Shown here: positions 6,086-11,862 of the stretch, piece by piece
Position numbering within the stretch: the first letter of the stretch is position 1
Layout of the letters: each line of letters begins with the position of its first letter
Origin: an uncultured Bacilli bacterium
GTDB taxonomy: Bacteria > Bacillota_I > Bacilli_A > RF39 > UBA660
NCBI GenBank assembly: GCA_947600015.1
Contig: CANQFX010000035.1
Coordinates: forward strand, 1 to 11,862
DNA length: 11,862 bases
Direction: 5' to 3'
Made by a program: the position numbers and the translations under genes
The notes under the pieces: generated by a model
What the model was told of the DNA's origin: nothing
Databases searched by the model: none
Seen by the model: only the letters and a program-made list of their open reading frames with translations

Positions 6086-7621
6086 ATGAAAAGTAAAATG
6101 AAAGTTTTTAGTAAAGCAATCTTAGCAATATTTGTATTGATTGTATCCTTTTTCGGATCTATTTGTAATGCAAATGCTGCAAATCAAATCACCTTAGGAC
6201 AATCAGAAAGATTAGATGGGTATGTTGCTGGTACGTACTTTTCTATTAAACAAACTACATCTGGTGTATACGTATATTGTTTAGACATTCATAAAGGAAC
6301 AGCAAAAAATTCTGTTGCAAACTTTGTTAGAGAAAAAGACGCTGGTTTTGCTGCTATCTTAAAAAATGGATATCCAAACAAATCTTTTACGGGAGATCGT
6401 AAATTAGATTATTATATTACTCAGGCTGCTGTATGGTGGTATTTAGATGATACTACAGGAAGTTCTAATTTAAGAGATGCCTTTAAAACCAATGGAAAAG
6501 ATCCATATGGATTGAGACCACATATTAAGAATTTAGTAGCCATCGGAAAGGCTGCTAGAAGTAAAGGATATGGAGACCTTTCTGTAAAATCATTATCTGT
6601 TGCTGATTCTTCTATGTCTTTAGAAAGCAATGGTAAATATTATACATCTCAAGCAATCGCATTAAATGGTTCTAATGTTGACAGTTATTCTGTTTCTGTT
6701 AGCGGTGCACCAAGTGGTACGATTATTACTGATGTATCAGGAAATCAAAAATCAAAATTTTCTGCAAATGAGAAATTTAAAGTTAAAGTATTAGCATCTA
6801 AAGTGACAGGTACAAAGTTATCTATGAAAGTTACTGCTACTGCTACTAGAACAATACAAAAGGCATATGAATATCAACCAGTAGATACTAGTATGCAAAG
6901 TGTTATGCCAGCAAATTTAACATCTGTTTCTACAACCAAATCAGTTTCTACCAATCTAGAAATTGCAACATCAAAAGTAACGATTGTAAAATTAGATAAG
7001 AAAACAAATCAAGCACTTGCTGGAGCTGTTCTTGCAATAAGAGATGCCAATGGAAAAGAAATTACAAGTTGGACGACAACAACGAATGCACATGTTATTA
7101 GAAACTTAAGTAATGGTACTTATACGCTTGTAGAAAAATCTGCACCAAAAGGATATAAATTAAATAGCGAAAGTGTAAAATTTACCGTTAGTGATTCTAA
7201 TAGAGATGTTTCTGTAAAATTTTATAATGAAGCGAAATCTAGTGTTGTCACAATTACAAAAGTAGATGAATCTACGGGGGATGCATTAGCAGGAGCCGTT
7301 CTTGTGGTAAAAGATGCCAACGGAAAAGAAGTTGCTCGTTTTACGACAACAACAGAATCTTATGTTTTAGTTGATTTAGCAGAAGGAACTTATATGGTAG
7401 AAGAAATTTCTGCACCAGCAGGATATCAATTAAATTCAGAAAAAATTAGTTTTACGATTGATGAAGATCATTTATCTCATCAAATTACATTCAAAAACTA
7501 TCCAGAAGTTAGTGTTCCAAATACTTCTTCTAATGGATCTATGATATTTACTATTTTAGGTATGTTAATCGTAGCATCTGGAATTGGATTTGTCTATAAA
7601 AATGCAAAACAAGCAAAATAA
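6086..7621 (+). CDS. Sortase-anchored thioester-domain adhesin with two CnaB domains
   Basis: This 511-aa secreted protein is built like Gram-positive thioester/isopeptide adhesins. The signal peptide spans about residues 1-31 (ANA before A32). A thioester (TQXA-type) domain follows: Cys65 in VYCLD and Gln113 in TQAAVWWYLD are the expected pair for a Cys-Gln thioester, which in known relatives can bond covalently to surface targets. Residues about 145-290 form a Ser/Thr-rich beta region. Two CnaB-type domains follow (about 296-384 and 385-474), with likely isopeptide residues Lys302/Glu350/Asn381 and Lys392/Glu440/Asn471. The C-terminus is a sorting signal: VPNTSS (477-482), a hydrophobic stretch (about 488-505) and a basic tail. 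The motif is not the usual LPXTG. The ATG follows GAGGGGGAG. The sortase gene overlaps its 3' end. The binding target is unknown. Confidence 0.93.
   Translation: MKSKMKVFSKAILAIFVLIVSFFGSICNANAANQITLGQSERLDGYVAGTYFSIKQTTSGVYVYCLDIHKGTAKNSVANFVREKDAGFAAILKNGYPNKSFTGDRKLDYYITQAAVWWYLDDTTGSSNLRDAFKTNGKDPYGLRPHIKNLVAIGKAARSKGYGDLSVKSLSVADSSMSLESNGKYYTSQAIALNGSNVDSYSVSVSGAPSGTIITDVSGNQKSKFSANEKFKVKVLASKVTGTKLSMKVTATATRTIQKAYEYQPVDTSMQSVMPANLTSVSTTKSVSTNLEIATSKVTIVKLDKKTNQALAGAVLAIRDANGKEITSWTTTTNAHVIRNLSNGTYTLVEKSAPKGYKLNSESVKFTVSDSNRDVSVKFYNEAKSSVVTITKVDESTGDALAGAVLVVKDANGKEVARFTTTTESYVLVDLAEGTYMVEEISAPAGYQLNSEKISFTIDEDHLSHQITFKNYPEVSVPNTSSNGSMIFTILGMLIVASGIGFVYKNAKQAK
6971..7507 (+). repeat. Tandem duplication encoding two CnaB domains
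   Basis: Two copies, 6971-7237 and 7238-7507, are related at protein and DNA level. Both contain ALAGAVL, a DANGKE stretch, TTTT, GTY, a SAP-x-GY turn and LNSE. The equivalent Lys, Glu and Asn residues all lie exactly 90 codons apart (302/392, 350/440, 381/471), so the copies have diverged by substitution without net insertion or deletion. This points to an internal duplication. Confidence 0.85.
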
Positions 7622-8249
7622 GACAAAGAAAAAGATCTCTCCTAATGTGACAGCTGCCATTGGTGCACTTATAACATTAATTGGGGGATTTTTTCTTTCT
7701 TATAATTATGTGCAATCCAAAAAGATTATTGCCTTTGATTATATGGCAAACGTCTTTTATGGAAAAGAAGAGACCATTGTGGAACAAGATGGTATTGTAA
7801 AAGAAAAAGTAGAATCCTCTTTACCAACAGAGGTTTCAGATAATTATATTGGTTATTTAACAATACCGAAGATTAATTTAACAAAGGGGTTTTTGGATGT
7901 TCGTTCTACAGAAAATGATGTAGAAAAAAATATTTTAGTGGTAGAAGGATCTTCCTATCCAGATGTAGATAAAGGAAACTTGATTTTGGCAGGACATTCT
8001 GGAACCGGATGGAAAGCATTCTTTAATGATTTATATCAATTAACCACGAATGATGTTATTTATGTTACCTATCAGGGGAAAAAGTATACTTATAAAATTG
8101 TTAATATTTATAAACAACCAAAGATTGGTAAAATTGCAATTTATCGAAATTATAATAAAACAACGTTAACATTAGTCACTTGTACCAATAATGATAGTAC
8201 AACGCAAACAATTTATATTTCTGAATTGCAAAAGGTAGAAAACATATAA
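7602..8249 (+). CDS. Sortase, probable partner of the preceding adhesin
   Basis: This is a membrane-anchored cysteine transpeptidase that would cut the adhesin's sorting signal and join it to the cell wall. From the ATG at 7602 it has 215 residues: a basic N-terminus, one membrane segment (about 17-37), a linker, and the sortase fold with catalytic His132 (LAGHSG) and Cys194 (TLVTC). The usual Arg a few residues after the Cys strand is not seen; the expected position holds Gln202 (TTQTIYIS). I cannot assign a class with confidence. A longer reading from TTG at 7584 is possible, but the ATG gives a standard sortase N-terminus. The gene overlaps the adhesin by 20 nt and has only a weak ribosome binding site, which suggests translational coupling. 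The overlap supports an enzyme-substrate pair. Confidence 0.92.
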   Translation: MQNKQNKTKKKISPNVTAAIGALITLIGGFFLSYNYVQSKKIIAFDYMANVFYGKEETIVEQDGIVKEKVESSLPTEVSDNYIGYLTIPKINLTKGFLDVRSTENDVEKNILVVEGSSYPDVDKGNLILAGHSGTGWKAFFNDLYQLTTNDVIYVTYQGKKYTYKIVNIYKQPKIGKIAIYRNYNKTTLTLVTCTNNDSTTQTIYISELQKVENI

Positions 8250-8281
8250 AAGAATAAACAATTTAGGGGGAGGTGAAAAGA

Positions 8282-9163
8282 ATGGCAAAGCAATCATTTC
8301 TTGATCAATTAAAAATTTTATTGGAAGTGTCTATTTCATCCAAATTATTTGTTGTAGTTATTATATTTTTATTGTTCTTGGCTTATATTTTAATTACTAC
8401 GAATCGCAAGAATGCAAAAACAGGGAAACGATTTTATTTCTTACTTTATGCCTTCATTTTCATCTTCTTAATTGTTTCTTATTATTCATCATTGAGTCAA
8501 ATGTGGGATTATATGATGAATCATTTCTTTATTGTTTTTTACTTTCCAGATTTGGCAGTTTATCTTGCAGCGATTGTTGTAACTAATGTTATTTTATGGA
8601 TTAGTGTATTTCGTTTTAAAGTGGATCGCTTAATTCGAAATATTAATGTTTCTGTTTATTGTATTTTGCACTATATTTTAGCACTCGTATTAAAAACAAT
8701 TAGTACAGAAAAATTAGATGTTTTTACACAAGCATCAGTTTATGGAAATAAAGAGGCAAAAGCATTAATTGAATTATCTAGTACTATTTTCTTTGTTTGG
8801 ATTTTATTTTTAATTCTTTATAAGATTATTCGTACTTATCAAAAAAGAGGAGAGCCACAGAAGATAAAAAAAGTAGTGGTTACCAAAAAAGTTAAAATCC
8901 TTCCAGAAAATATTAAGGAAGTAAGGTCTCCTTCTTATGTTCGCCAACCACAAATGATGAAAACACAATCTGTAGAAGATGTGGTAGATTTACCTTACGA
9001 CCAGTTATTTACATTAGAGGATTATAAAATTTTATCTCGTCTTTTAAGAGAGGAAAAACAAAAGAAAAAGCAAGAAGAAATAAAATTACAAGTACTTGAA
9101 AAAGAACAACAGCAAGAGCAAGAAAAGTATGAACAATTACAAGAATTATATCGTAGAATTTAA
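8282..9163 (+). CDS. Multi-pass membrane protein with cytoplasmic coiled-coil tail, function unknown
   Basis: I do not recognise this family. The 293-residue protein has about five hydrophobic segments (near residues 21-40, 51-71, 82-110, 122-140 and 167-186), then a hydrophilic tail of about 105 residues. The tail is basic at first (KIKKVVVTKKVK), contains LPYDQLFTLEDYKILSRLL (about 237-255), and ends in a Lys/Glu/Gln-rich stretch (about 256-293) likely to form a coiled coil. By the positive-inside rule the tail is cytoplasmic. The start is ATG 8282 rather than the in-frame GTG at 8273, because the strong AGGGGGAGG (8265-8273) would be too close to, or overlap, the GTG. The gene begins 32 nt after the sortase stop with no terminator between, so it is probably the third gene of the cassette. 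A role in adhesin export or anchoring is a guess from position. Confidence 0.8.
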   Translation: MAKQSFLDQLKILLEVSISSKLFVVVIIFLLFLAYILITTNRKNAKTGKRFYFLLYAFIFIFLIVSYYSSLSQMWDYMMNHFFIVFYFPDLAVYLAAIVVTNVILWISVFRFKVDRLIRNINVSVYCILHYILALVLKTISTEKLDVFTQASVYGNKEAKALIELSSTIFFVWILFLILYKIIRTYQKRGEPQKIKKVVVTKKVKILPENIKEVRSPSYVRQPQMMKTQSVEDVVDLPYDQLFTLEDYKILSRLLREEKQKKKQEEIKLQVLEKEQQQEQEKYEQLQELYRRI

Positions 9164-9194
9164 ATGTAGATTGAAAAGTCTACATTTTTCTTTT
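9162..9194 (+). terminator. Terminator ending the surface-protein cassette
   Basis: A 9-bp perfect stem, AAATGTAGA (9162-9170) and TCTACATTT (9179-9187), has an 8-nt loop and runs into TTTTTCTTTT (9185-9194). The 5' arm starts inside the stop codon of the membrane-protein gene, so termination follows translation directly. Confidence 0.8.
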
Positions 9195-9196
9195 AA

Positions 9197-9210
9197 TTAT
9201 TCTAGAATAA
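9197..9210. repeat. 14-bp perfect palindrome upstream of the helicase promoter
   Basis: TTATTCTAGAATAA reads the same on both strands. It lies just after the cassette terminator and 37 bp upstream of the helicase -35 hexamer. It could be an operator, but in A/T-rich DNA a short palindrome may be chance. It does not resemble the Bacillus-type SOS (LexA) box. Confidence 0.3.
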
Positions 9211-9247
9211 ATTATTTTAAAAAATAGTAATTTCTTTTTTTATTATA

Positions 9248-9277
9248 TTTACTTGTATCTTAAAATTAAGATATAAT
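9248..9277 (+). promoter_or_regulatory. Promoter of the helicase gene
   Basis: TTTACT (9248-9253), an 18-bp spacer and a perfect TATAAT (9272-9277). The region upstream (9211-9247) is almost pure A/T and could act as an UP element. The predicted start near 9284 leaves a leader of about 16 nt. Because the -10 overlaps the ATG at 9276, that codon is probably not in the message, which fixes the start at 9300. Confidence 0.65.
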
Positions 9278-9299
9278 GATGATAGGAAGTAGGTATAAT

Positions 9300-11396
9300 A
9301 TGGAATTAGATAACTTAAATGATAAACAAAAAGAAGCAATTTTATATAACGAAGGACCACTTCTTATTATTGCGGGTGCTGGTGCTGGAAAAACAAAGAC
9401 GTTAACTAGTAAAATTGCCTATTTGATTCATGAAAGAAATGTTTCTCCTTATCAGATTTTAGCAATTACTTTTACGAATAAAGCCGCTAAAGAAATGAAA
9501 GATCGCCTTTATTTATTAATTGGTGATATTGCGAAAAAGATTCAAGTTTCTACTTTTCATAGTTTTGGGTTAAAGTTATTGAAAGAAAACTATAAAAGAT
9601 TAGGGTATCTTTCTAATTTTGTGATTATGGATAGTGATGATTCTTTAACTGTAGTAAAGAAAATTGTAAAAGATATGGGATATGATCCTAAGATTTATAA
9701 TCCTAGGGCAATTCGTAATAAAATTAGTAGTTGTAAAAATGAACTGATGAGTCCAAAAGATTATGAGCGTTATGCTGTTAGTGATTATGAAAAAGTAATT
9801 TGTGAGGTCTATGAGAAATATGAAACTAAGCTTCGTCAAAATAATTCTGTTGATTTTGATGATTTGTTGTTATTGCCGATTGAACTATTTAAAAAGAATC
9901 CTGATATTTTAGCGGAGTATCAAGATTTATATCAATATATTTTAATTGATGAATACCAAGATACGAATGAAGCACAATATATTTTAACGAAGATGATTAG
10001 TTCTAAGAATCGTAACATTACTTGTGTTGGTGATGATTGTCAAAGTATATATAGTTTTCGCGGTGCGAATTATAAAAATATTTTAAATTTTGAAAAAGAT
10101 TATCCCGATGCAAAAACCATTCTCTTGGAGCAAAATTATCGTTCTACAAGTACAATTTTAGATGCGGCTAATCAAGTGATTCGCAATAACAAGCAAAGAA
10201 AAGATAAAAAACTTTGGACTGCTCGTGGTGTAGGAGAAAAAATTAAATATTATCGCGCTTATAATGAACGCGATGAAGCGCAGTACGTTATTCGAAAGAT
10301 TAAAGAATTAATTCATCAAGATGTGGAATATAAAGATATTGCGGTATTATATCGTACGAATGCGCAGTCTCGTGTATTAGAAGAAGAAATGCTAAAGGAA
10401 AATATGCCTTACCGGGTGATTGGTAGTTTTTATTTCTATTCTAGAAAAGAAATTAAGGATTTAATTGCGTATTTACGATTAATTCATAATTGTAAGGATA
10501 ATGTTAGTTTACTGCGCGTAATTAATACTCCAAAGCGAGGAATTGGCCTTAAGACAATTGAAAATTTGACAAGGTATGCAGATGAAAATGGAATTAGTAT
10601 CTATGAAGCAATTCAAAAGGGAAAAGAATTGGAATTTAAAAATATGATGGAAAAACTGATCGCAATTCATGAGGAACTTACATTAACAGAATTAATTGAT
10701 AAAGTATTAGATGCTACGGGAATGAGGAGTGAGTTAGAAAGTGAAAAAACACTAGAGGCAGAGGTTCGACTTGAAAACTTAGAAGAATTTAAATCAATTA
10801 CAAAGTCATTTGAAGAACGAGAAGGATTAATATCATTAGAAGACTTTTTACTTGAAATTAGTTTGATTAGTGATGTAGAAGAGTATAAAGATGATCCTAA
10901 TCGTGTTAGTTTAATGACCGTTCATTCCGTTAAAGGATTGGAATTTAATCATGTCTTTGTTGTGGGGATGGAAGAAGGAATTTTTCCTCATATGAATTCT
11001 TTGATGGAAAGTAATGAAATTGAAGAGGAACGAAGACTTTGTTATGTTGCGATTACTAGAGCAAAAGATGATTTACATTTTGTGAATGCTAGACGTAGGA
11101 CCTTATTTGGAAATGAACAAGTCAATCCAGCGAGTCGTTTTATTGGAGAGATTAATTCTGATTTGTTGCAGACGAATGTGCAACAGGAACTTCCCAAAAA
11201 AGAAGAAAAAGTTGATACGGAAGAGATGTTTCGGAAAGAAAATGTTGATTATCAAGTGGGAGATTATGTTTATCATGAAAGTTTTGGCGCAGGACGTGTC
11301 GTCGAGGTTAGTAATACGTTAGTTAGTGTTGCTTTTAAACATCCTCATGGAGTAAAAAAATTAATGAAAAATCATATCAAATTATCCAAGGTATAA
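9300..11396 (+). CDS. pcrA: PcrA/UvrD-type superfamily 1A DNA helicase
   Basis: This ATP-driven 3'-to-5' DNA helicase is expected in repair, replication restart and RNA polymerase-linked repair in the cytoplasm. From the ATG at 9300 it has 698 residues, slightly shorter than the usual 720-740. Motifs in order are Q motif LNDKQKEAI, Walker A GAGAGKT with Lys31, motif Ia TNKAAKEMKDR, Walker B IDEYQDTNEAQ (Asp217/Glu218), motif III GDDCQSIYSFRGAN (Cys247), motif IV LEQNYRS, motif V TVHSVKGLEF, and motif VI YVAITRAKDD (Arg587). A C-terminal segment (about 645-698, with VGDYVYHESFGAGRVVEV) matches the Tudor-like domain by which PcrA/UvrD binds RNA polymerase, favouring PcrA over Rep. AGTAGGT at 9288-9294 is the ribosome binding site. 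No terminator separates it from the next gene, 15 nt downstream. Confidence 0.95.
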   Translation: MELDNLNDKQKEAILYNEGPLLIIAGAGAGKTKTLTSKIAYLIHERNVSPYQILAITFTNKAAKEMKDRLYLLIGDIAKKIQVSTFHSFGLKLLKENYKRLGYLSNFVIMDSDDSLTVVKKIVKDMGYDPKIYNPRAIRNKISSCKNELMSPKDYERYAVSDYEKVICEVYEKYETKLRQNNSVDFDDLLLLPIELFKKNPDILAEYQDLYQYILIDEYQDTNEAQYILTKMISSKNRNITCVGDDCQSIYSFRGANYKNILNFEKDYPDAKTILLEQNYRSTSTILDAANQVIRNNKQRKDKKLWTARGVGEKIKYYRAYNERDEAQYVIRKIKELIHQDVEYKDIAVLYRTNAQSRVLEEEMLKENMPYRVIGSFYFYSRKEIKDLIAYLRLIHNCKDNVSLLRVINTPKRGIGLKTIENLTRYADENGISIYEAIQKGKELEFKNMMEKLIAIHEELTLTELIDKVLDATGMRSELESEKTLEAEVRLENLEEFKSITKSFEEREGLISLEDFLLEISLISDVEEYKDDPNRVSLMTVHSVKGLEFNHVFVVGMEEGIFPHMNSLMESNEIEEERRLCYVAITRAKDDLHFVNARRRTLFGNEQVNPASRFIGEINSDLLQTNVQQELPKKEEKVDTEEMFRKENVDYQVGDYVYHESFGAGRVVEVSNTLVSVAFKHPHGVKKLMKNHIKLSKV

Positions 11397-11411
11397 TAGG
11401 AGGAGATGTCT

Positions 11412-11862
11412 ATGGATCAAGAACTTACTTTAGTTATTTTAGCGGCTGGTATGGGAAGTCGATTTGGGGGGTTAAAACAAATGGCACCGATGGGACCCAA
11501 TGGTGAATTTATTATTGATTATTCCATTTATGATGCTATTCAAGCAGGATTTCATAAAGTTGTTTTCTTAATTCGCAGGGAGCATTATGATTTATTTCGC
11601 GAAAGTATTGGTGCTCGTATTGAAAAACATATACAAGTGGAATACTGCTTTCAAGAAAATGATTTAGTTCCTTCTTCTTATGAAGCATTAAAAAATAGAA
11701 CAAAGCCACTTGGTACAGCGCATGCCTTATTGTGTTGTCGCGATCAGGTGCAAGGGCCATTTGTGATGATTAATGCGGATGATTTTTATGGAAGAGATGC
11801 TTTCTGTCAAGCTGCTTCTTTTTTGAGAAAAATAAAACAGGAGATGCCTCATCATTATGGAA
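11412..11862 (+). CDS. Nucleotidyltransferase (sugar-phosphate/NDP-sugar pyrophosphorylase type), 5' part only
   Basis: The reading frame runs off the right edge with 150 codons visible. The N-terminus LAAGMGSRFGGLKQ (residues 10-23, Lys22) is the nucleotide-binding loop of GT-A-fold nucleotidyltransferases. PMGPNGEFIIDYSIYDAI, then GTAHALL (101-107) and NADDFYG (121-127, with likely metal-binding Asp123/Asp124) follow in the expected order. Such enzymes activate a sugar or alcohol phosphate with NTP, usually for cell-surface polymers; the substrate cannot be told from this part. The ATG at 11412 has an ideal AGGAGGAG at 11398-11405; an in-frame ATG at 11406 is too close to it. The gene starts 15 nt after the helicase stop and is probably cotranscribed with it. 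Confidence 0.9.
   Translation, partial: MDQELTLVILAAGMGSRFGGLKQMAPMGPNGEFIIDYSIYDAIQAGFHKVVFLIRREHYDLFRESIGARIEKHIQVEYCFQENDLVPSSYEALKNRTKPLGTAHALLCCRDQVQGPFVMINADDFYGRDAFCQAASFLRKIKQEMPHHYG

Noticed and set aside
7584..7601. TTG start adding six residues to the sortase
   Set aside because: The ATG at 7602 gives a normal basic N-terminus before the membrane segment; the extra codons fall deeper inside the adhesin gene and have no better ribosome binding site.
8273..8281. GTG start for the coiled-coil membrane protein
   Set aside because: It overlaps the AGGGGGAGG ribosome binding site itself; the ATG at 8282 has proper spacing.
9276..9299. ATG start giving the helicase eight more residues
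   Set aside because: It overlaps the -10 hexamer TATAAT, so it would not be in the transcript; the ATG at 9300 has a ribosome binding site and begins directly before the Q motif.
11086..11322. Alternative-frame + strand reading frame inside the helicase gene
   Set aside because: It lies wholly within the conserved helicase C-terminus, and its Lys/Arg-rich product looks like an off-frame reading of A/G-rich codons.
11392..11397. TATAAT at the helicase stop as a promoter for the nucleotidyltransferase gene
   Set aside because: No -35-like hexamer lies 15-19 bp upstream, and the predicted start would fall inside the ribosome binding site. It is probably chance in A/T-rich sequence.

Overview
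This window comes from a low-GC Gram-positive bacterium (Bacillota), probably from the Bacilli/Erysipelotrichia side and plausibly gut-associated. The evidence is strongly A/T-biased codon use, AGGAGG-type ribosome binding sites, consensus TTGNNN-TATAAT promoters, a GatCAB amidotransferase and a sortase-anchored surface protein. TGA is used as a stop (gatB and the small gene after it) and TGG encodes Trp, so this is not a code-4 mycoplasma. A sorting signal plus sortase implies a walled cell. Every gene I can support is on the + strand. I see no tRNA, rRNA, CRISPR array, insertion sequence or integrase, and nothing that marks the window as recently acquired DNA.

Layout: (1) 1-2443 is the end of gatA and all of gatB, closed by a hairpin-plus-T-run terminator. 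(2) 2508-5955 is an apparent three-gene operon with its own consensus promoter and terminator. It encodes a small one-pass protein with a possible Asp23/AmaP-like domain, a membrane protein with two predicted solute-binding sensor domains outside and a GGDEF domain inside, and a YihY/BrkB-family membrane protein. (3) 5968-9194 is a surface-protein cassette driven by two tandem promoters. It encodes a thioester-domain adhesin with two CnaB isopeptide domains and an unusual VPNTS sorting signal, an overlapping sortase gene, and a multi-pass membrane protein with a cytoplasmic coiled coil. It ends at a terminator. (4) 9248-11862 holds a PcrA/UvrD-type helicase followed closely by the 5' part of a sugar-nucleotide-type nucleotidyltransferase that runs off the right edge.

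How the genes work together: gatA/gatB belong to tRNA-dependent amidation (Gln-tRNA and/or Asn-tRNA). The central operon looks like an envelope sensing unit, but its GGDEF active site is altered (DGNEF), so cyclic-di-GMP synthesis is doubtful. The cassette reads as a self-contained covalent adhesion module: the thioester could bond to an external target, CnaB isopeptides would stiffen the stalk, and the neighbouring sortase would anchor the protein to the wall. The most interesting parts are this cassette (non-canonical sorting motif, no Arg at the expected sortase position, an unrecognised third member) and the dual-sensor degenerate-GGDEF protein.
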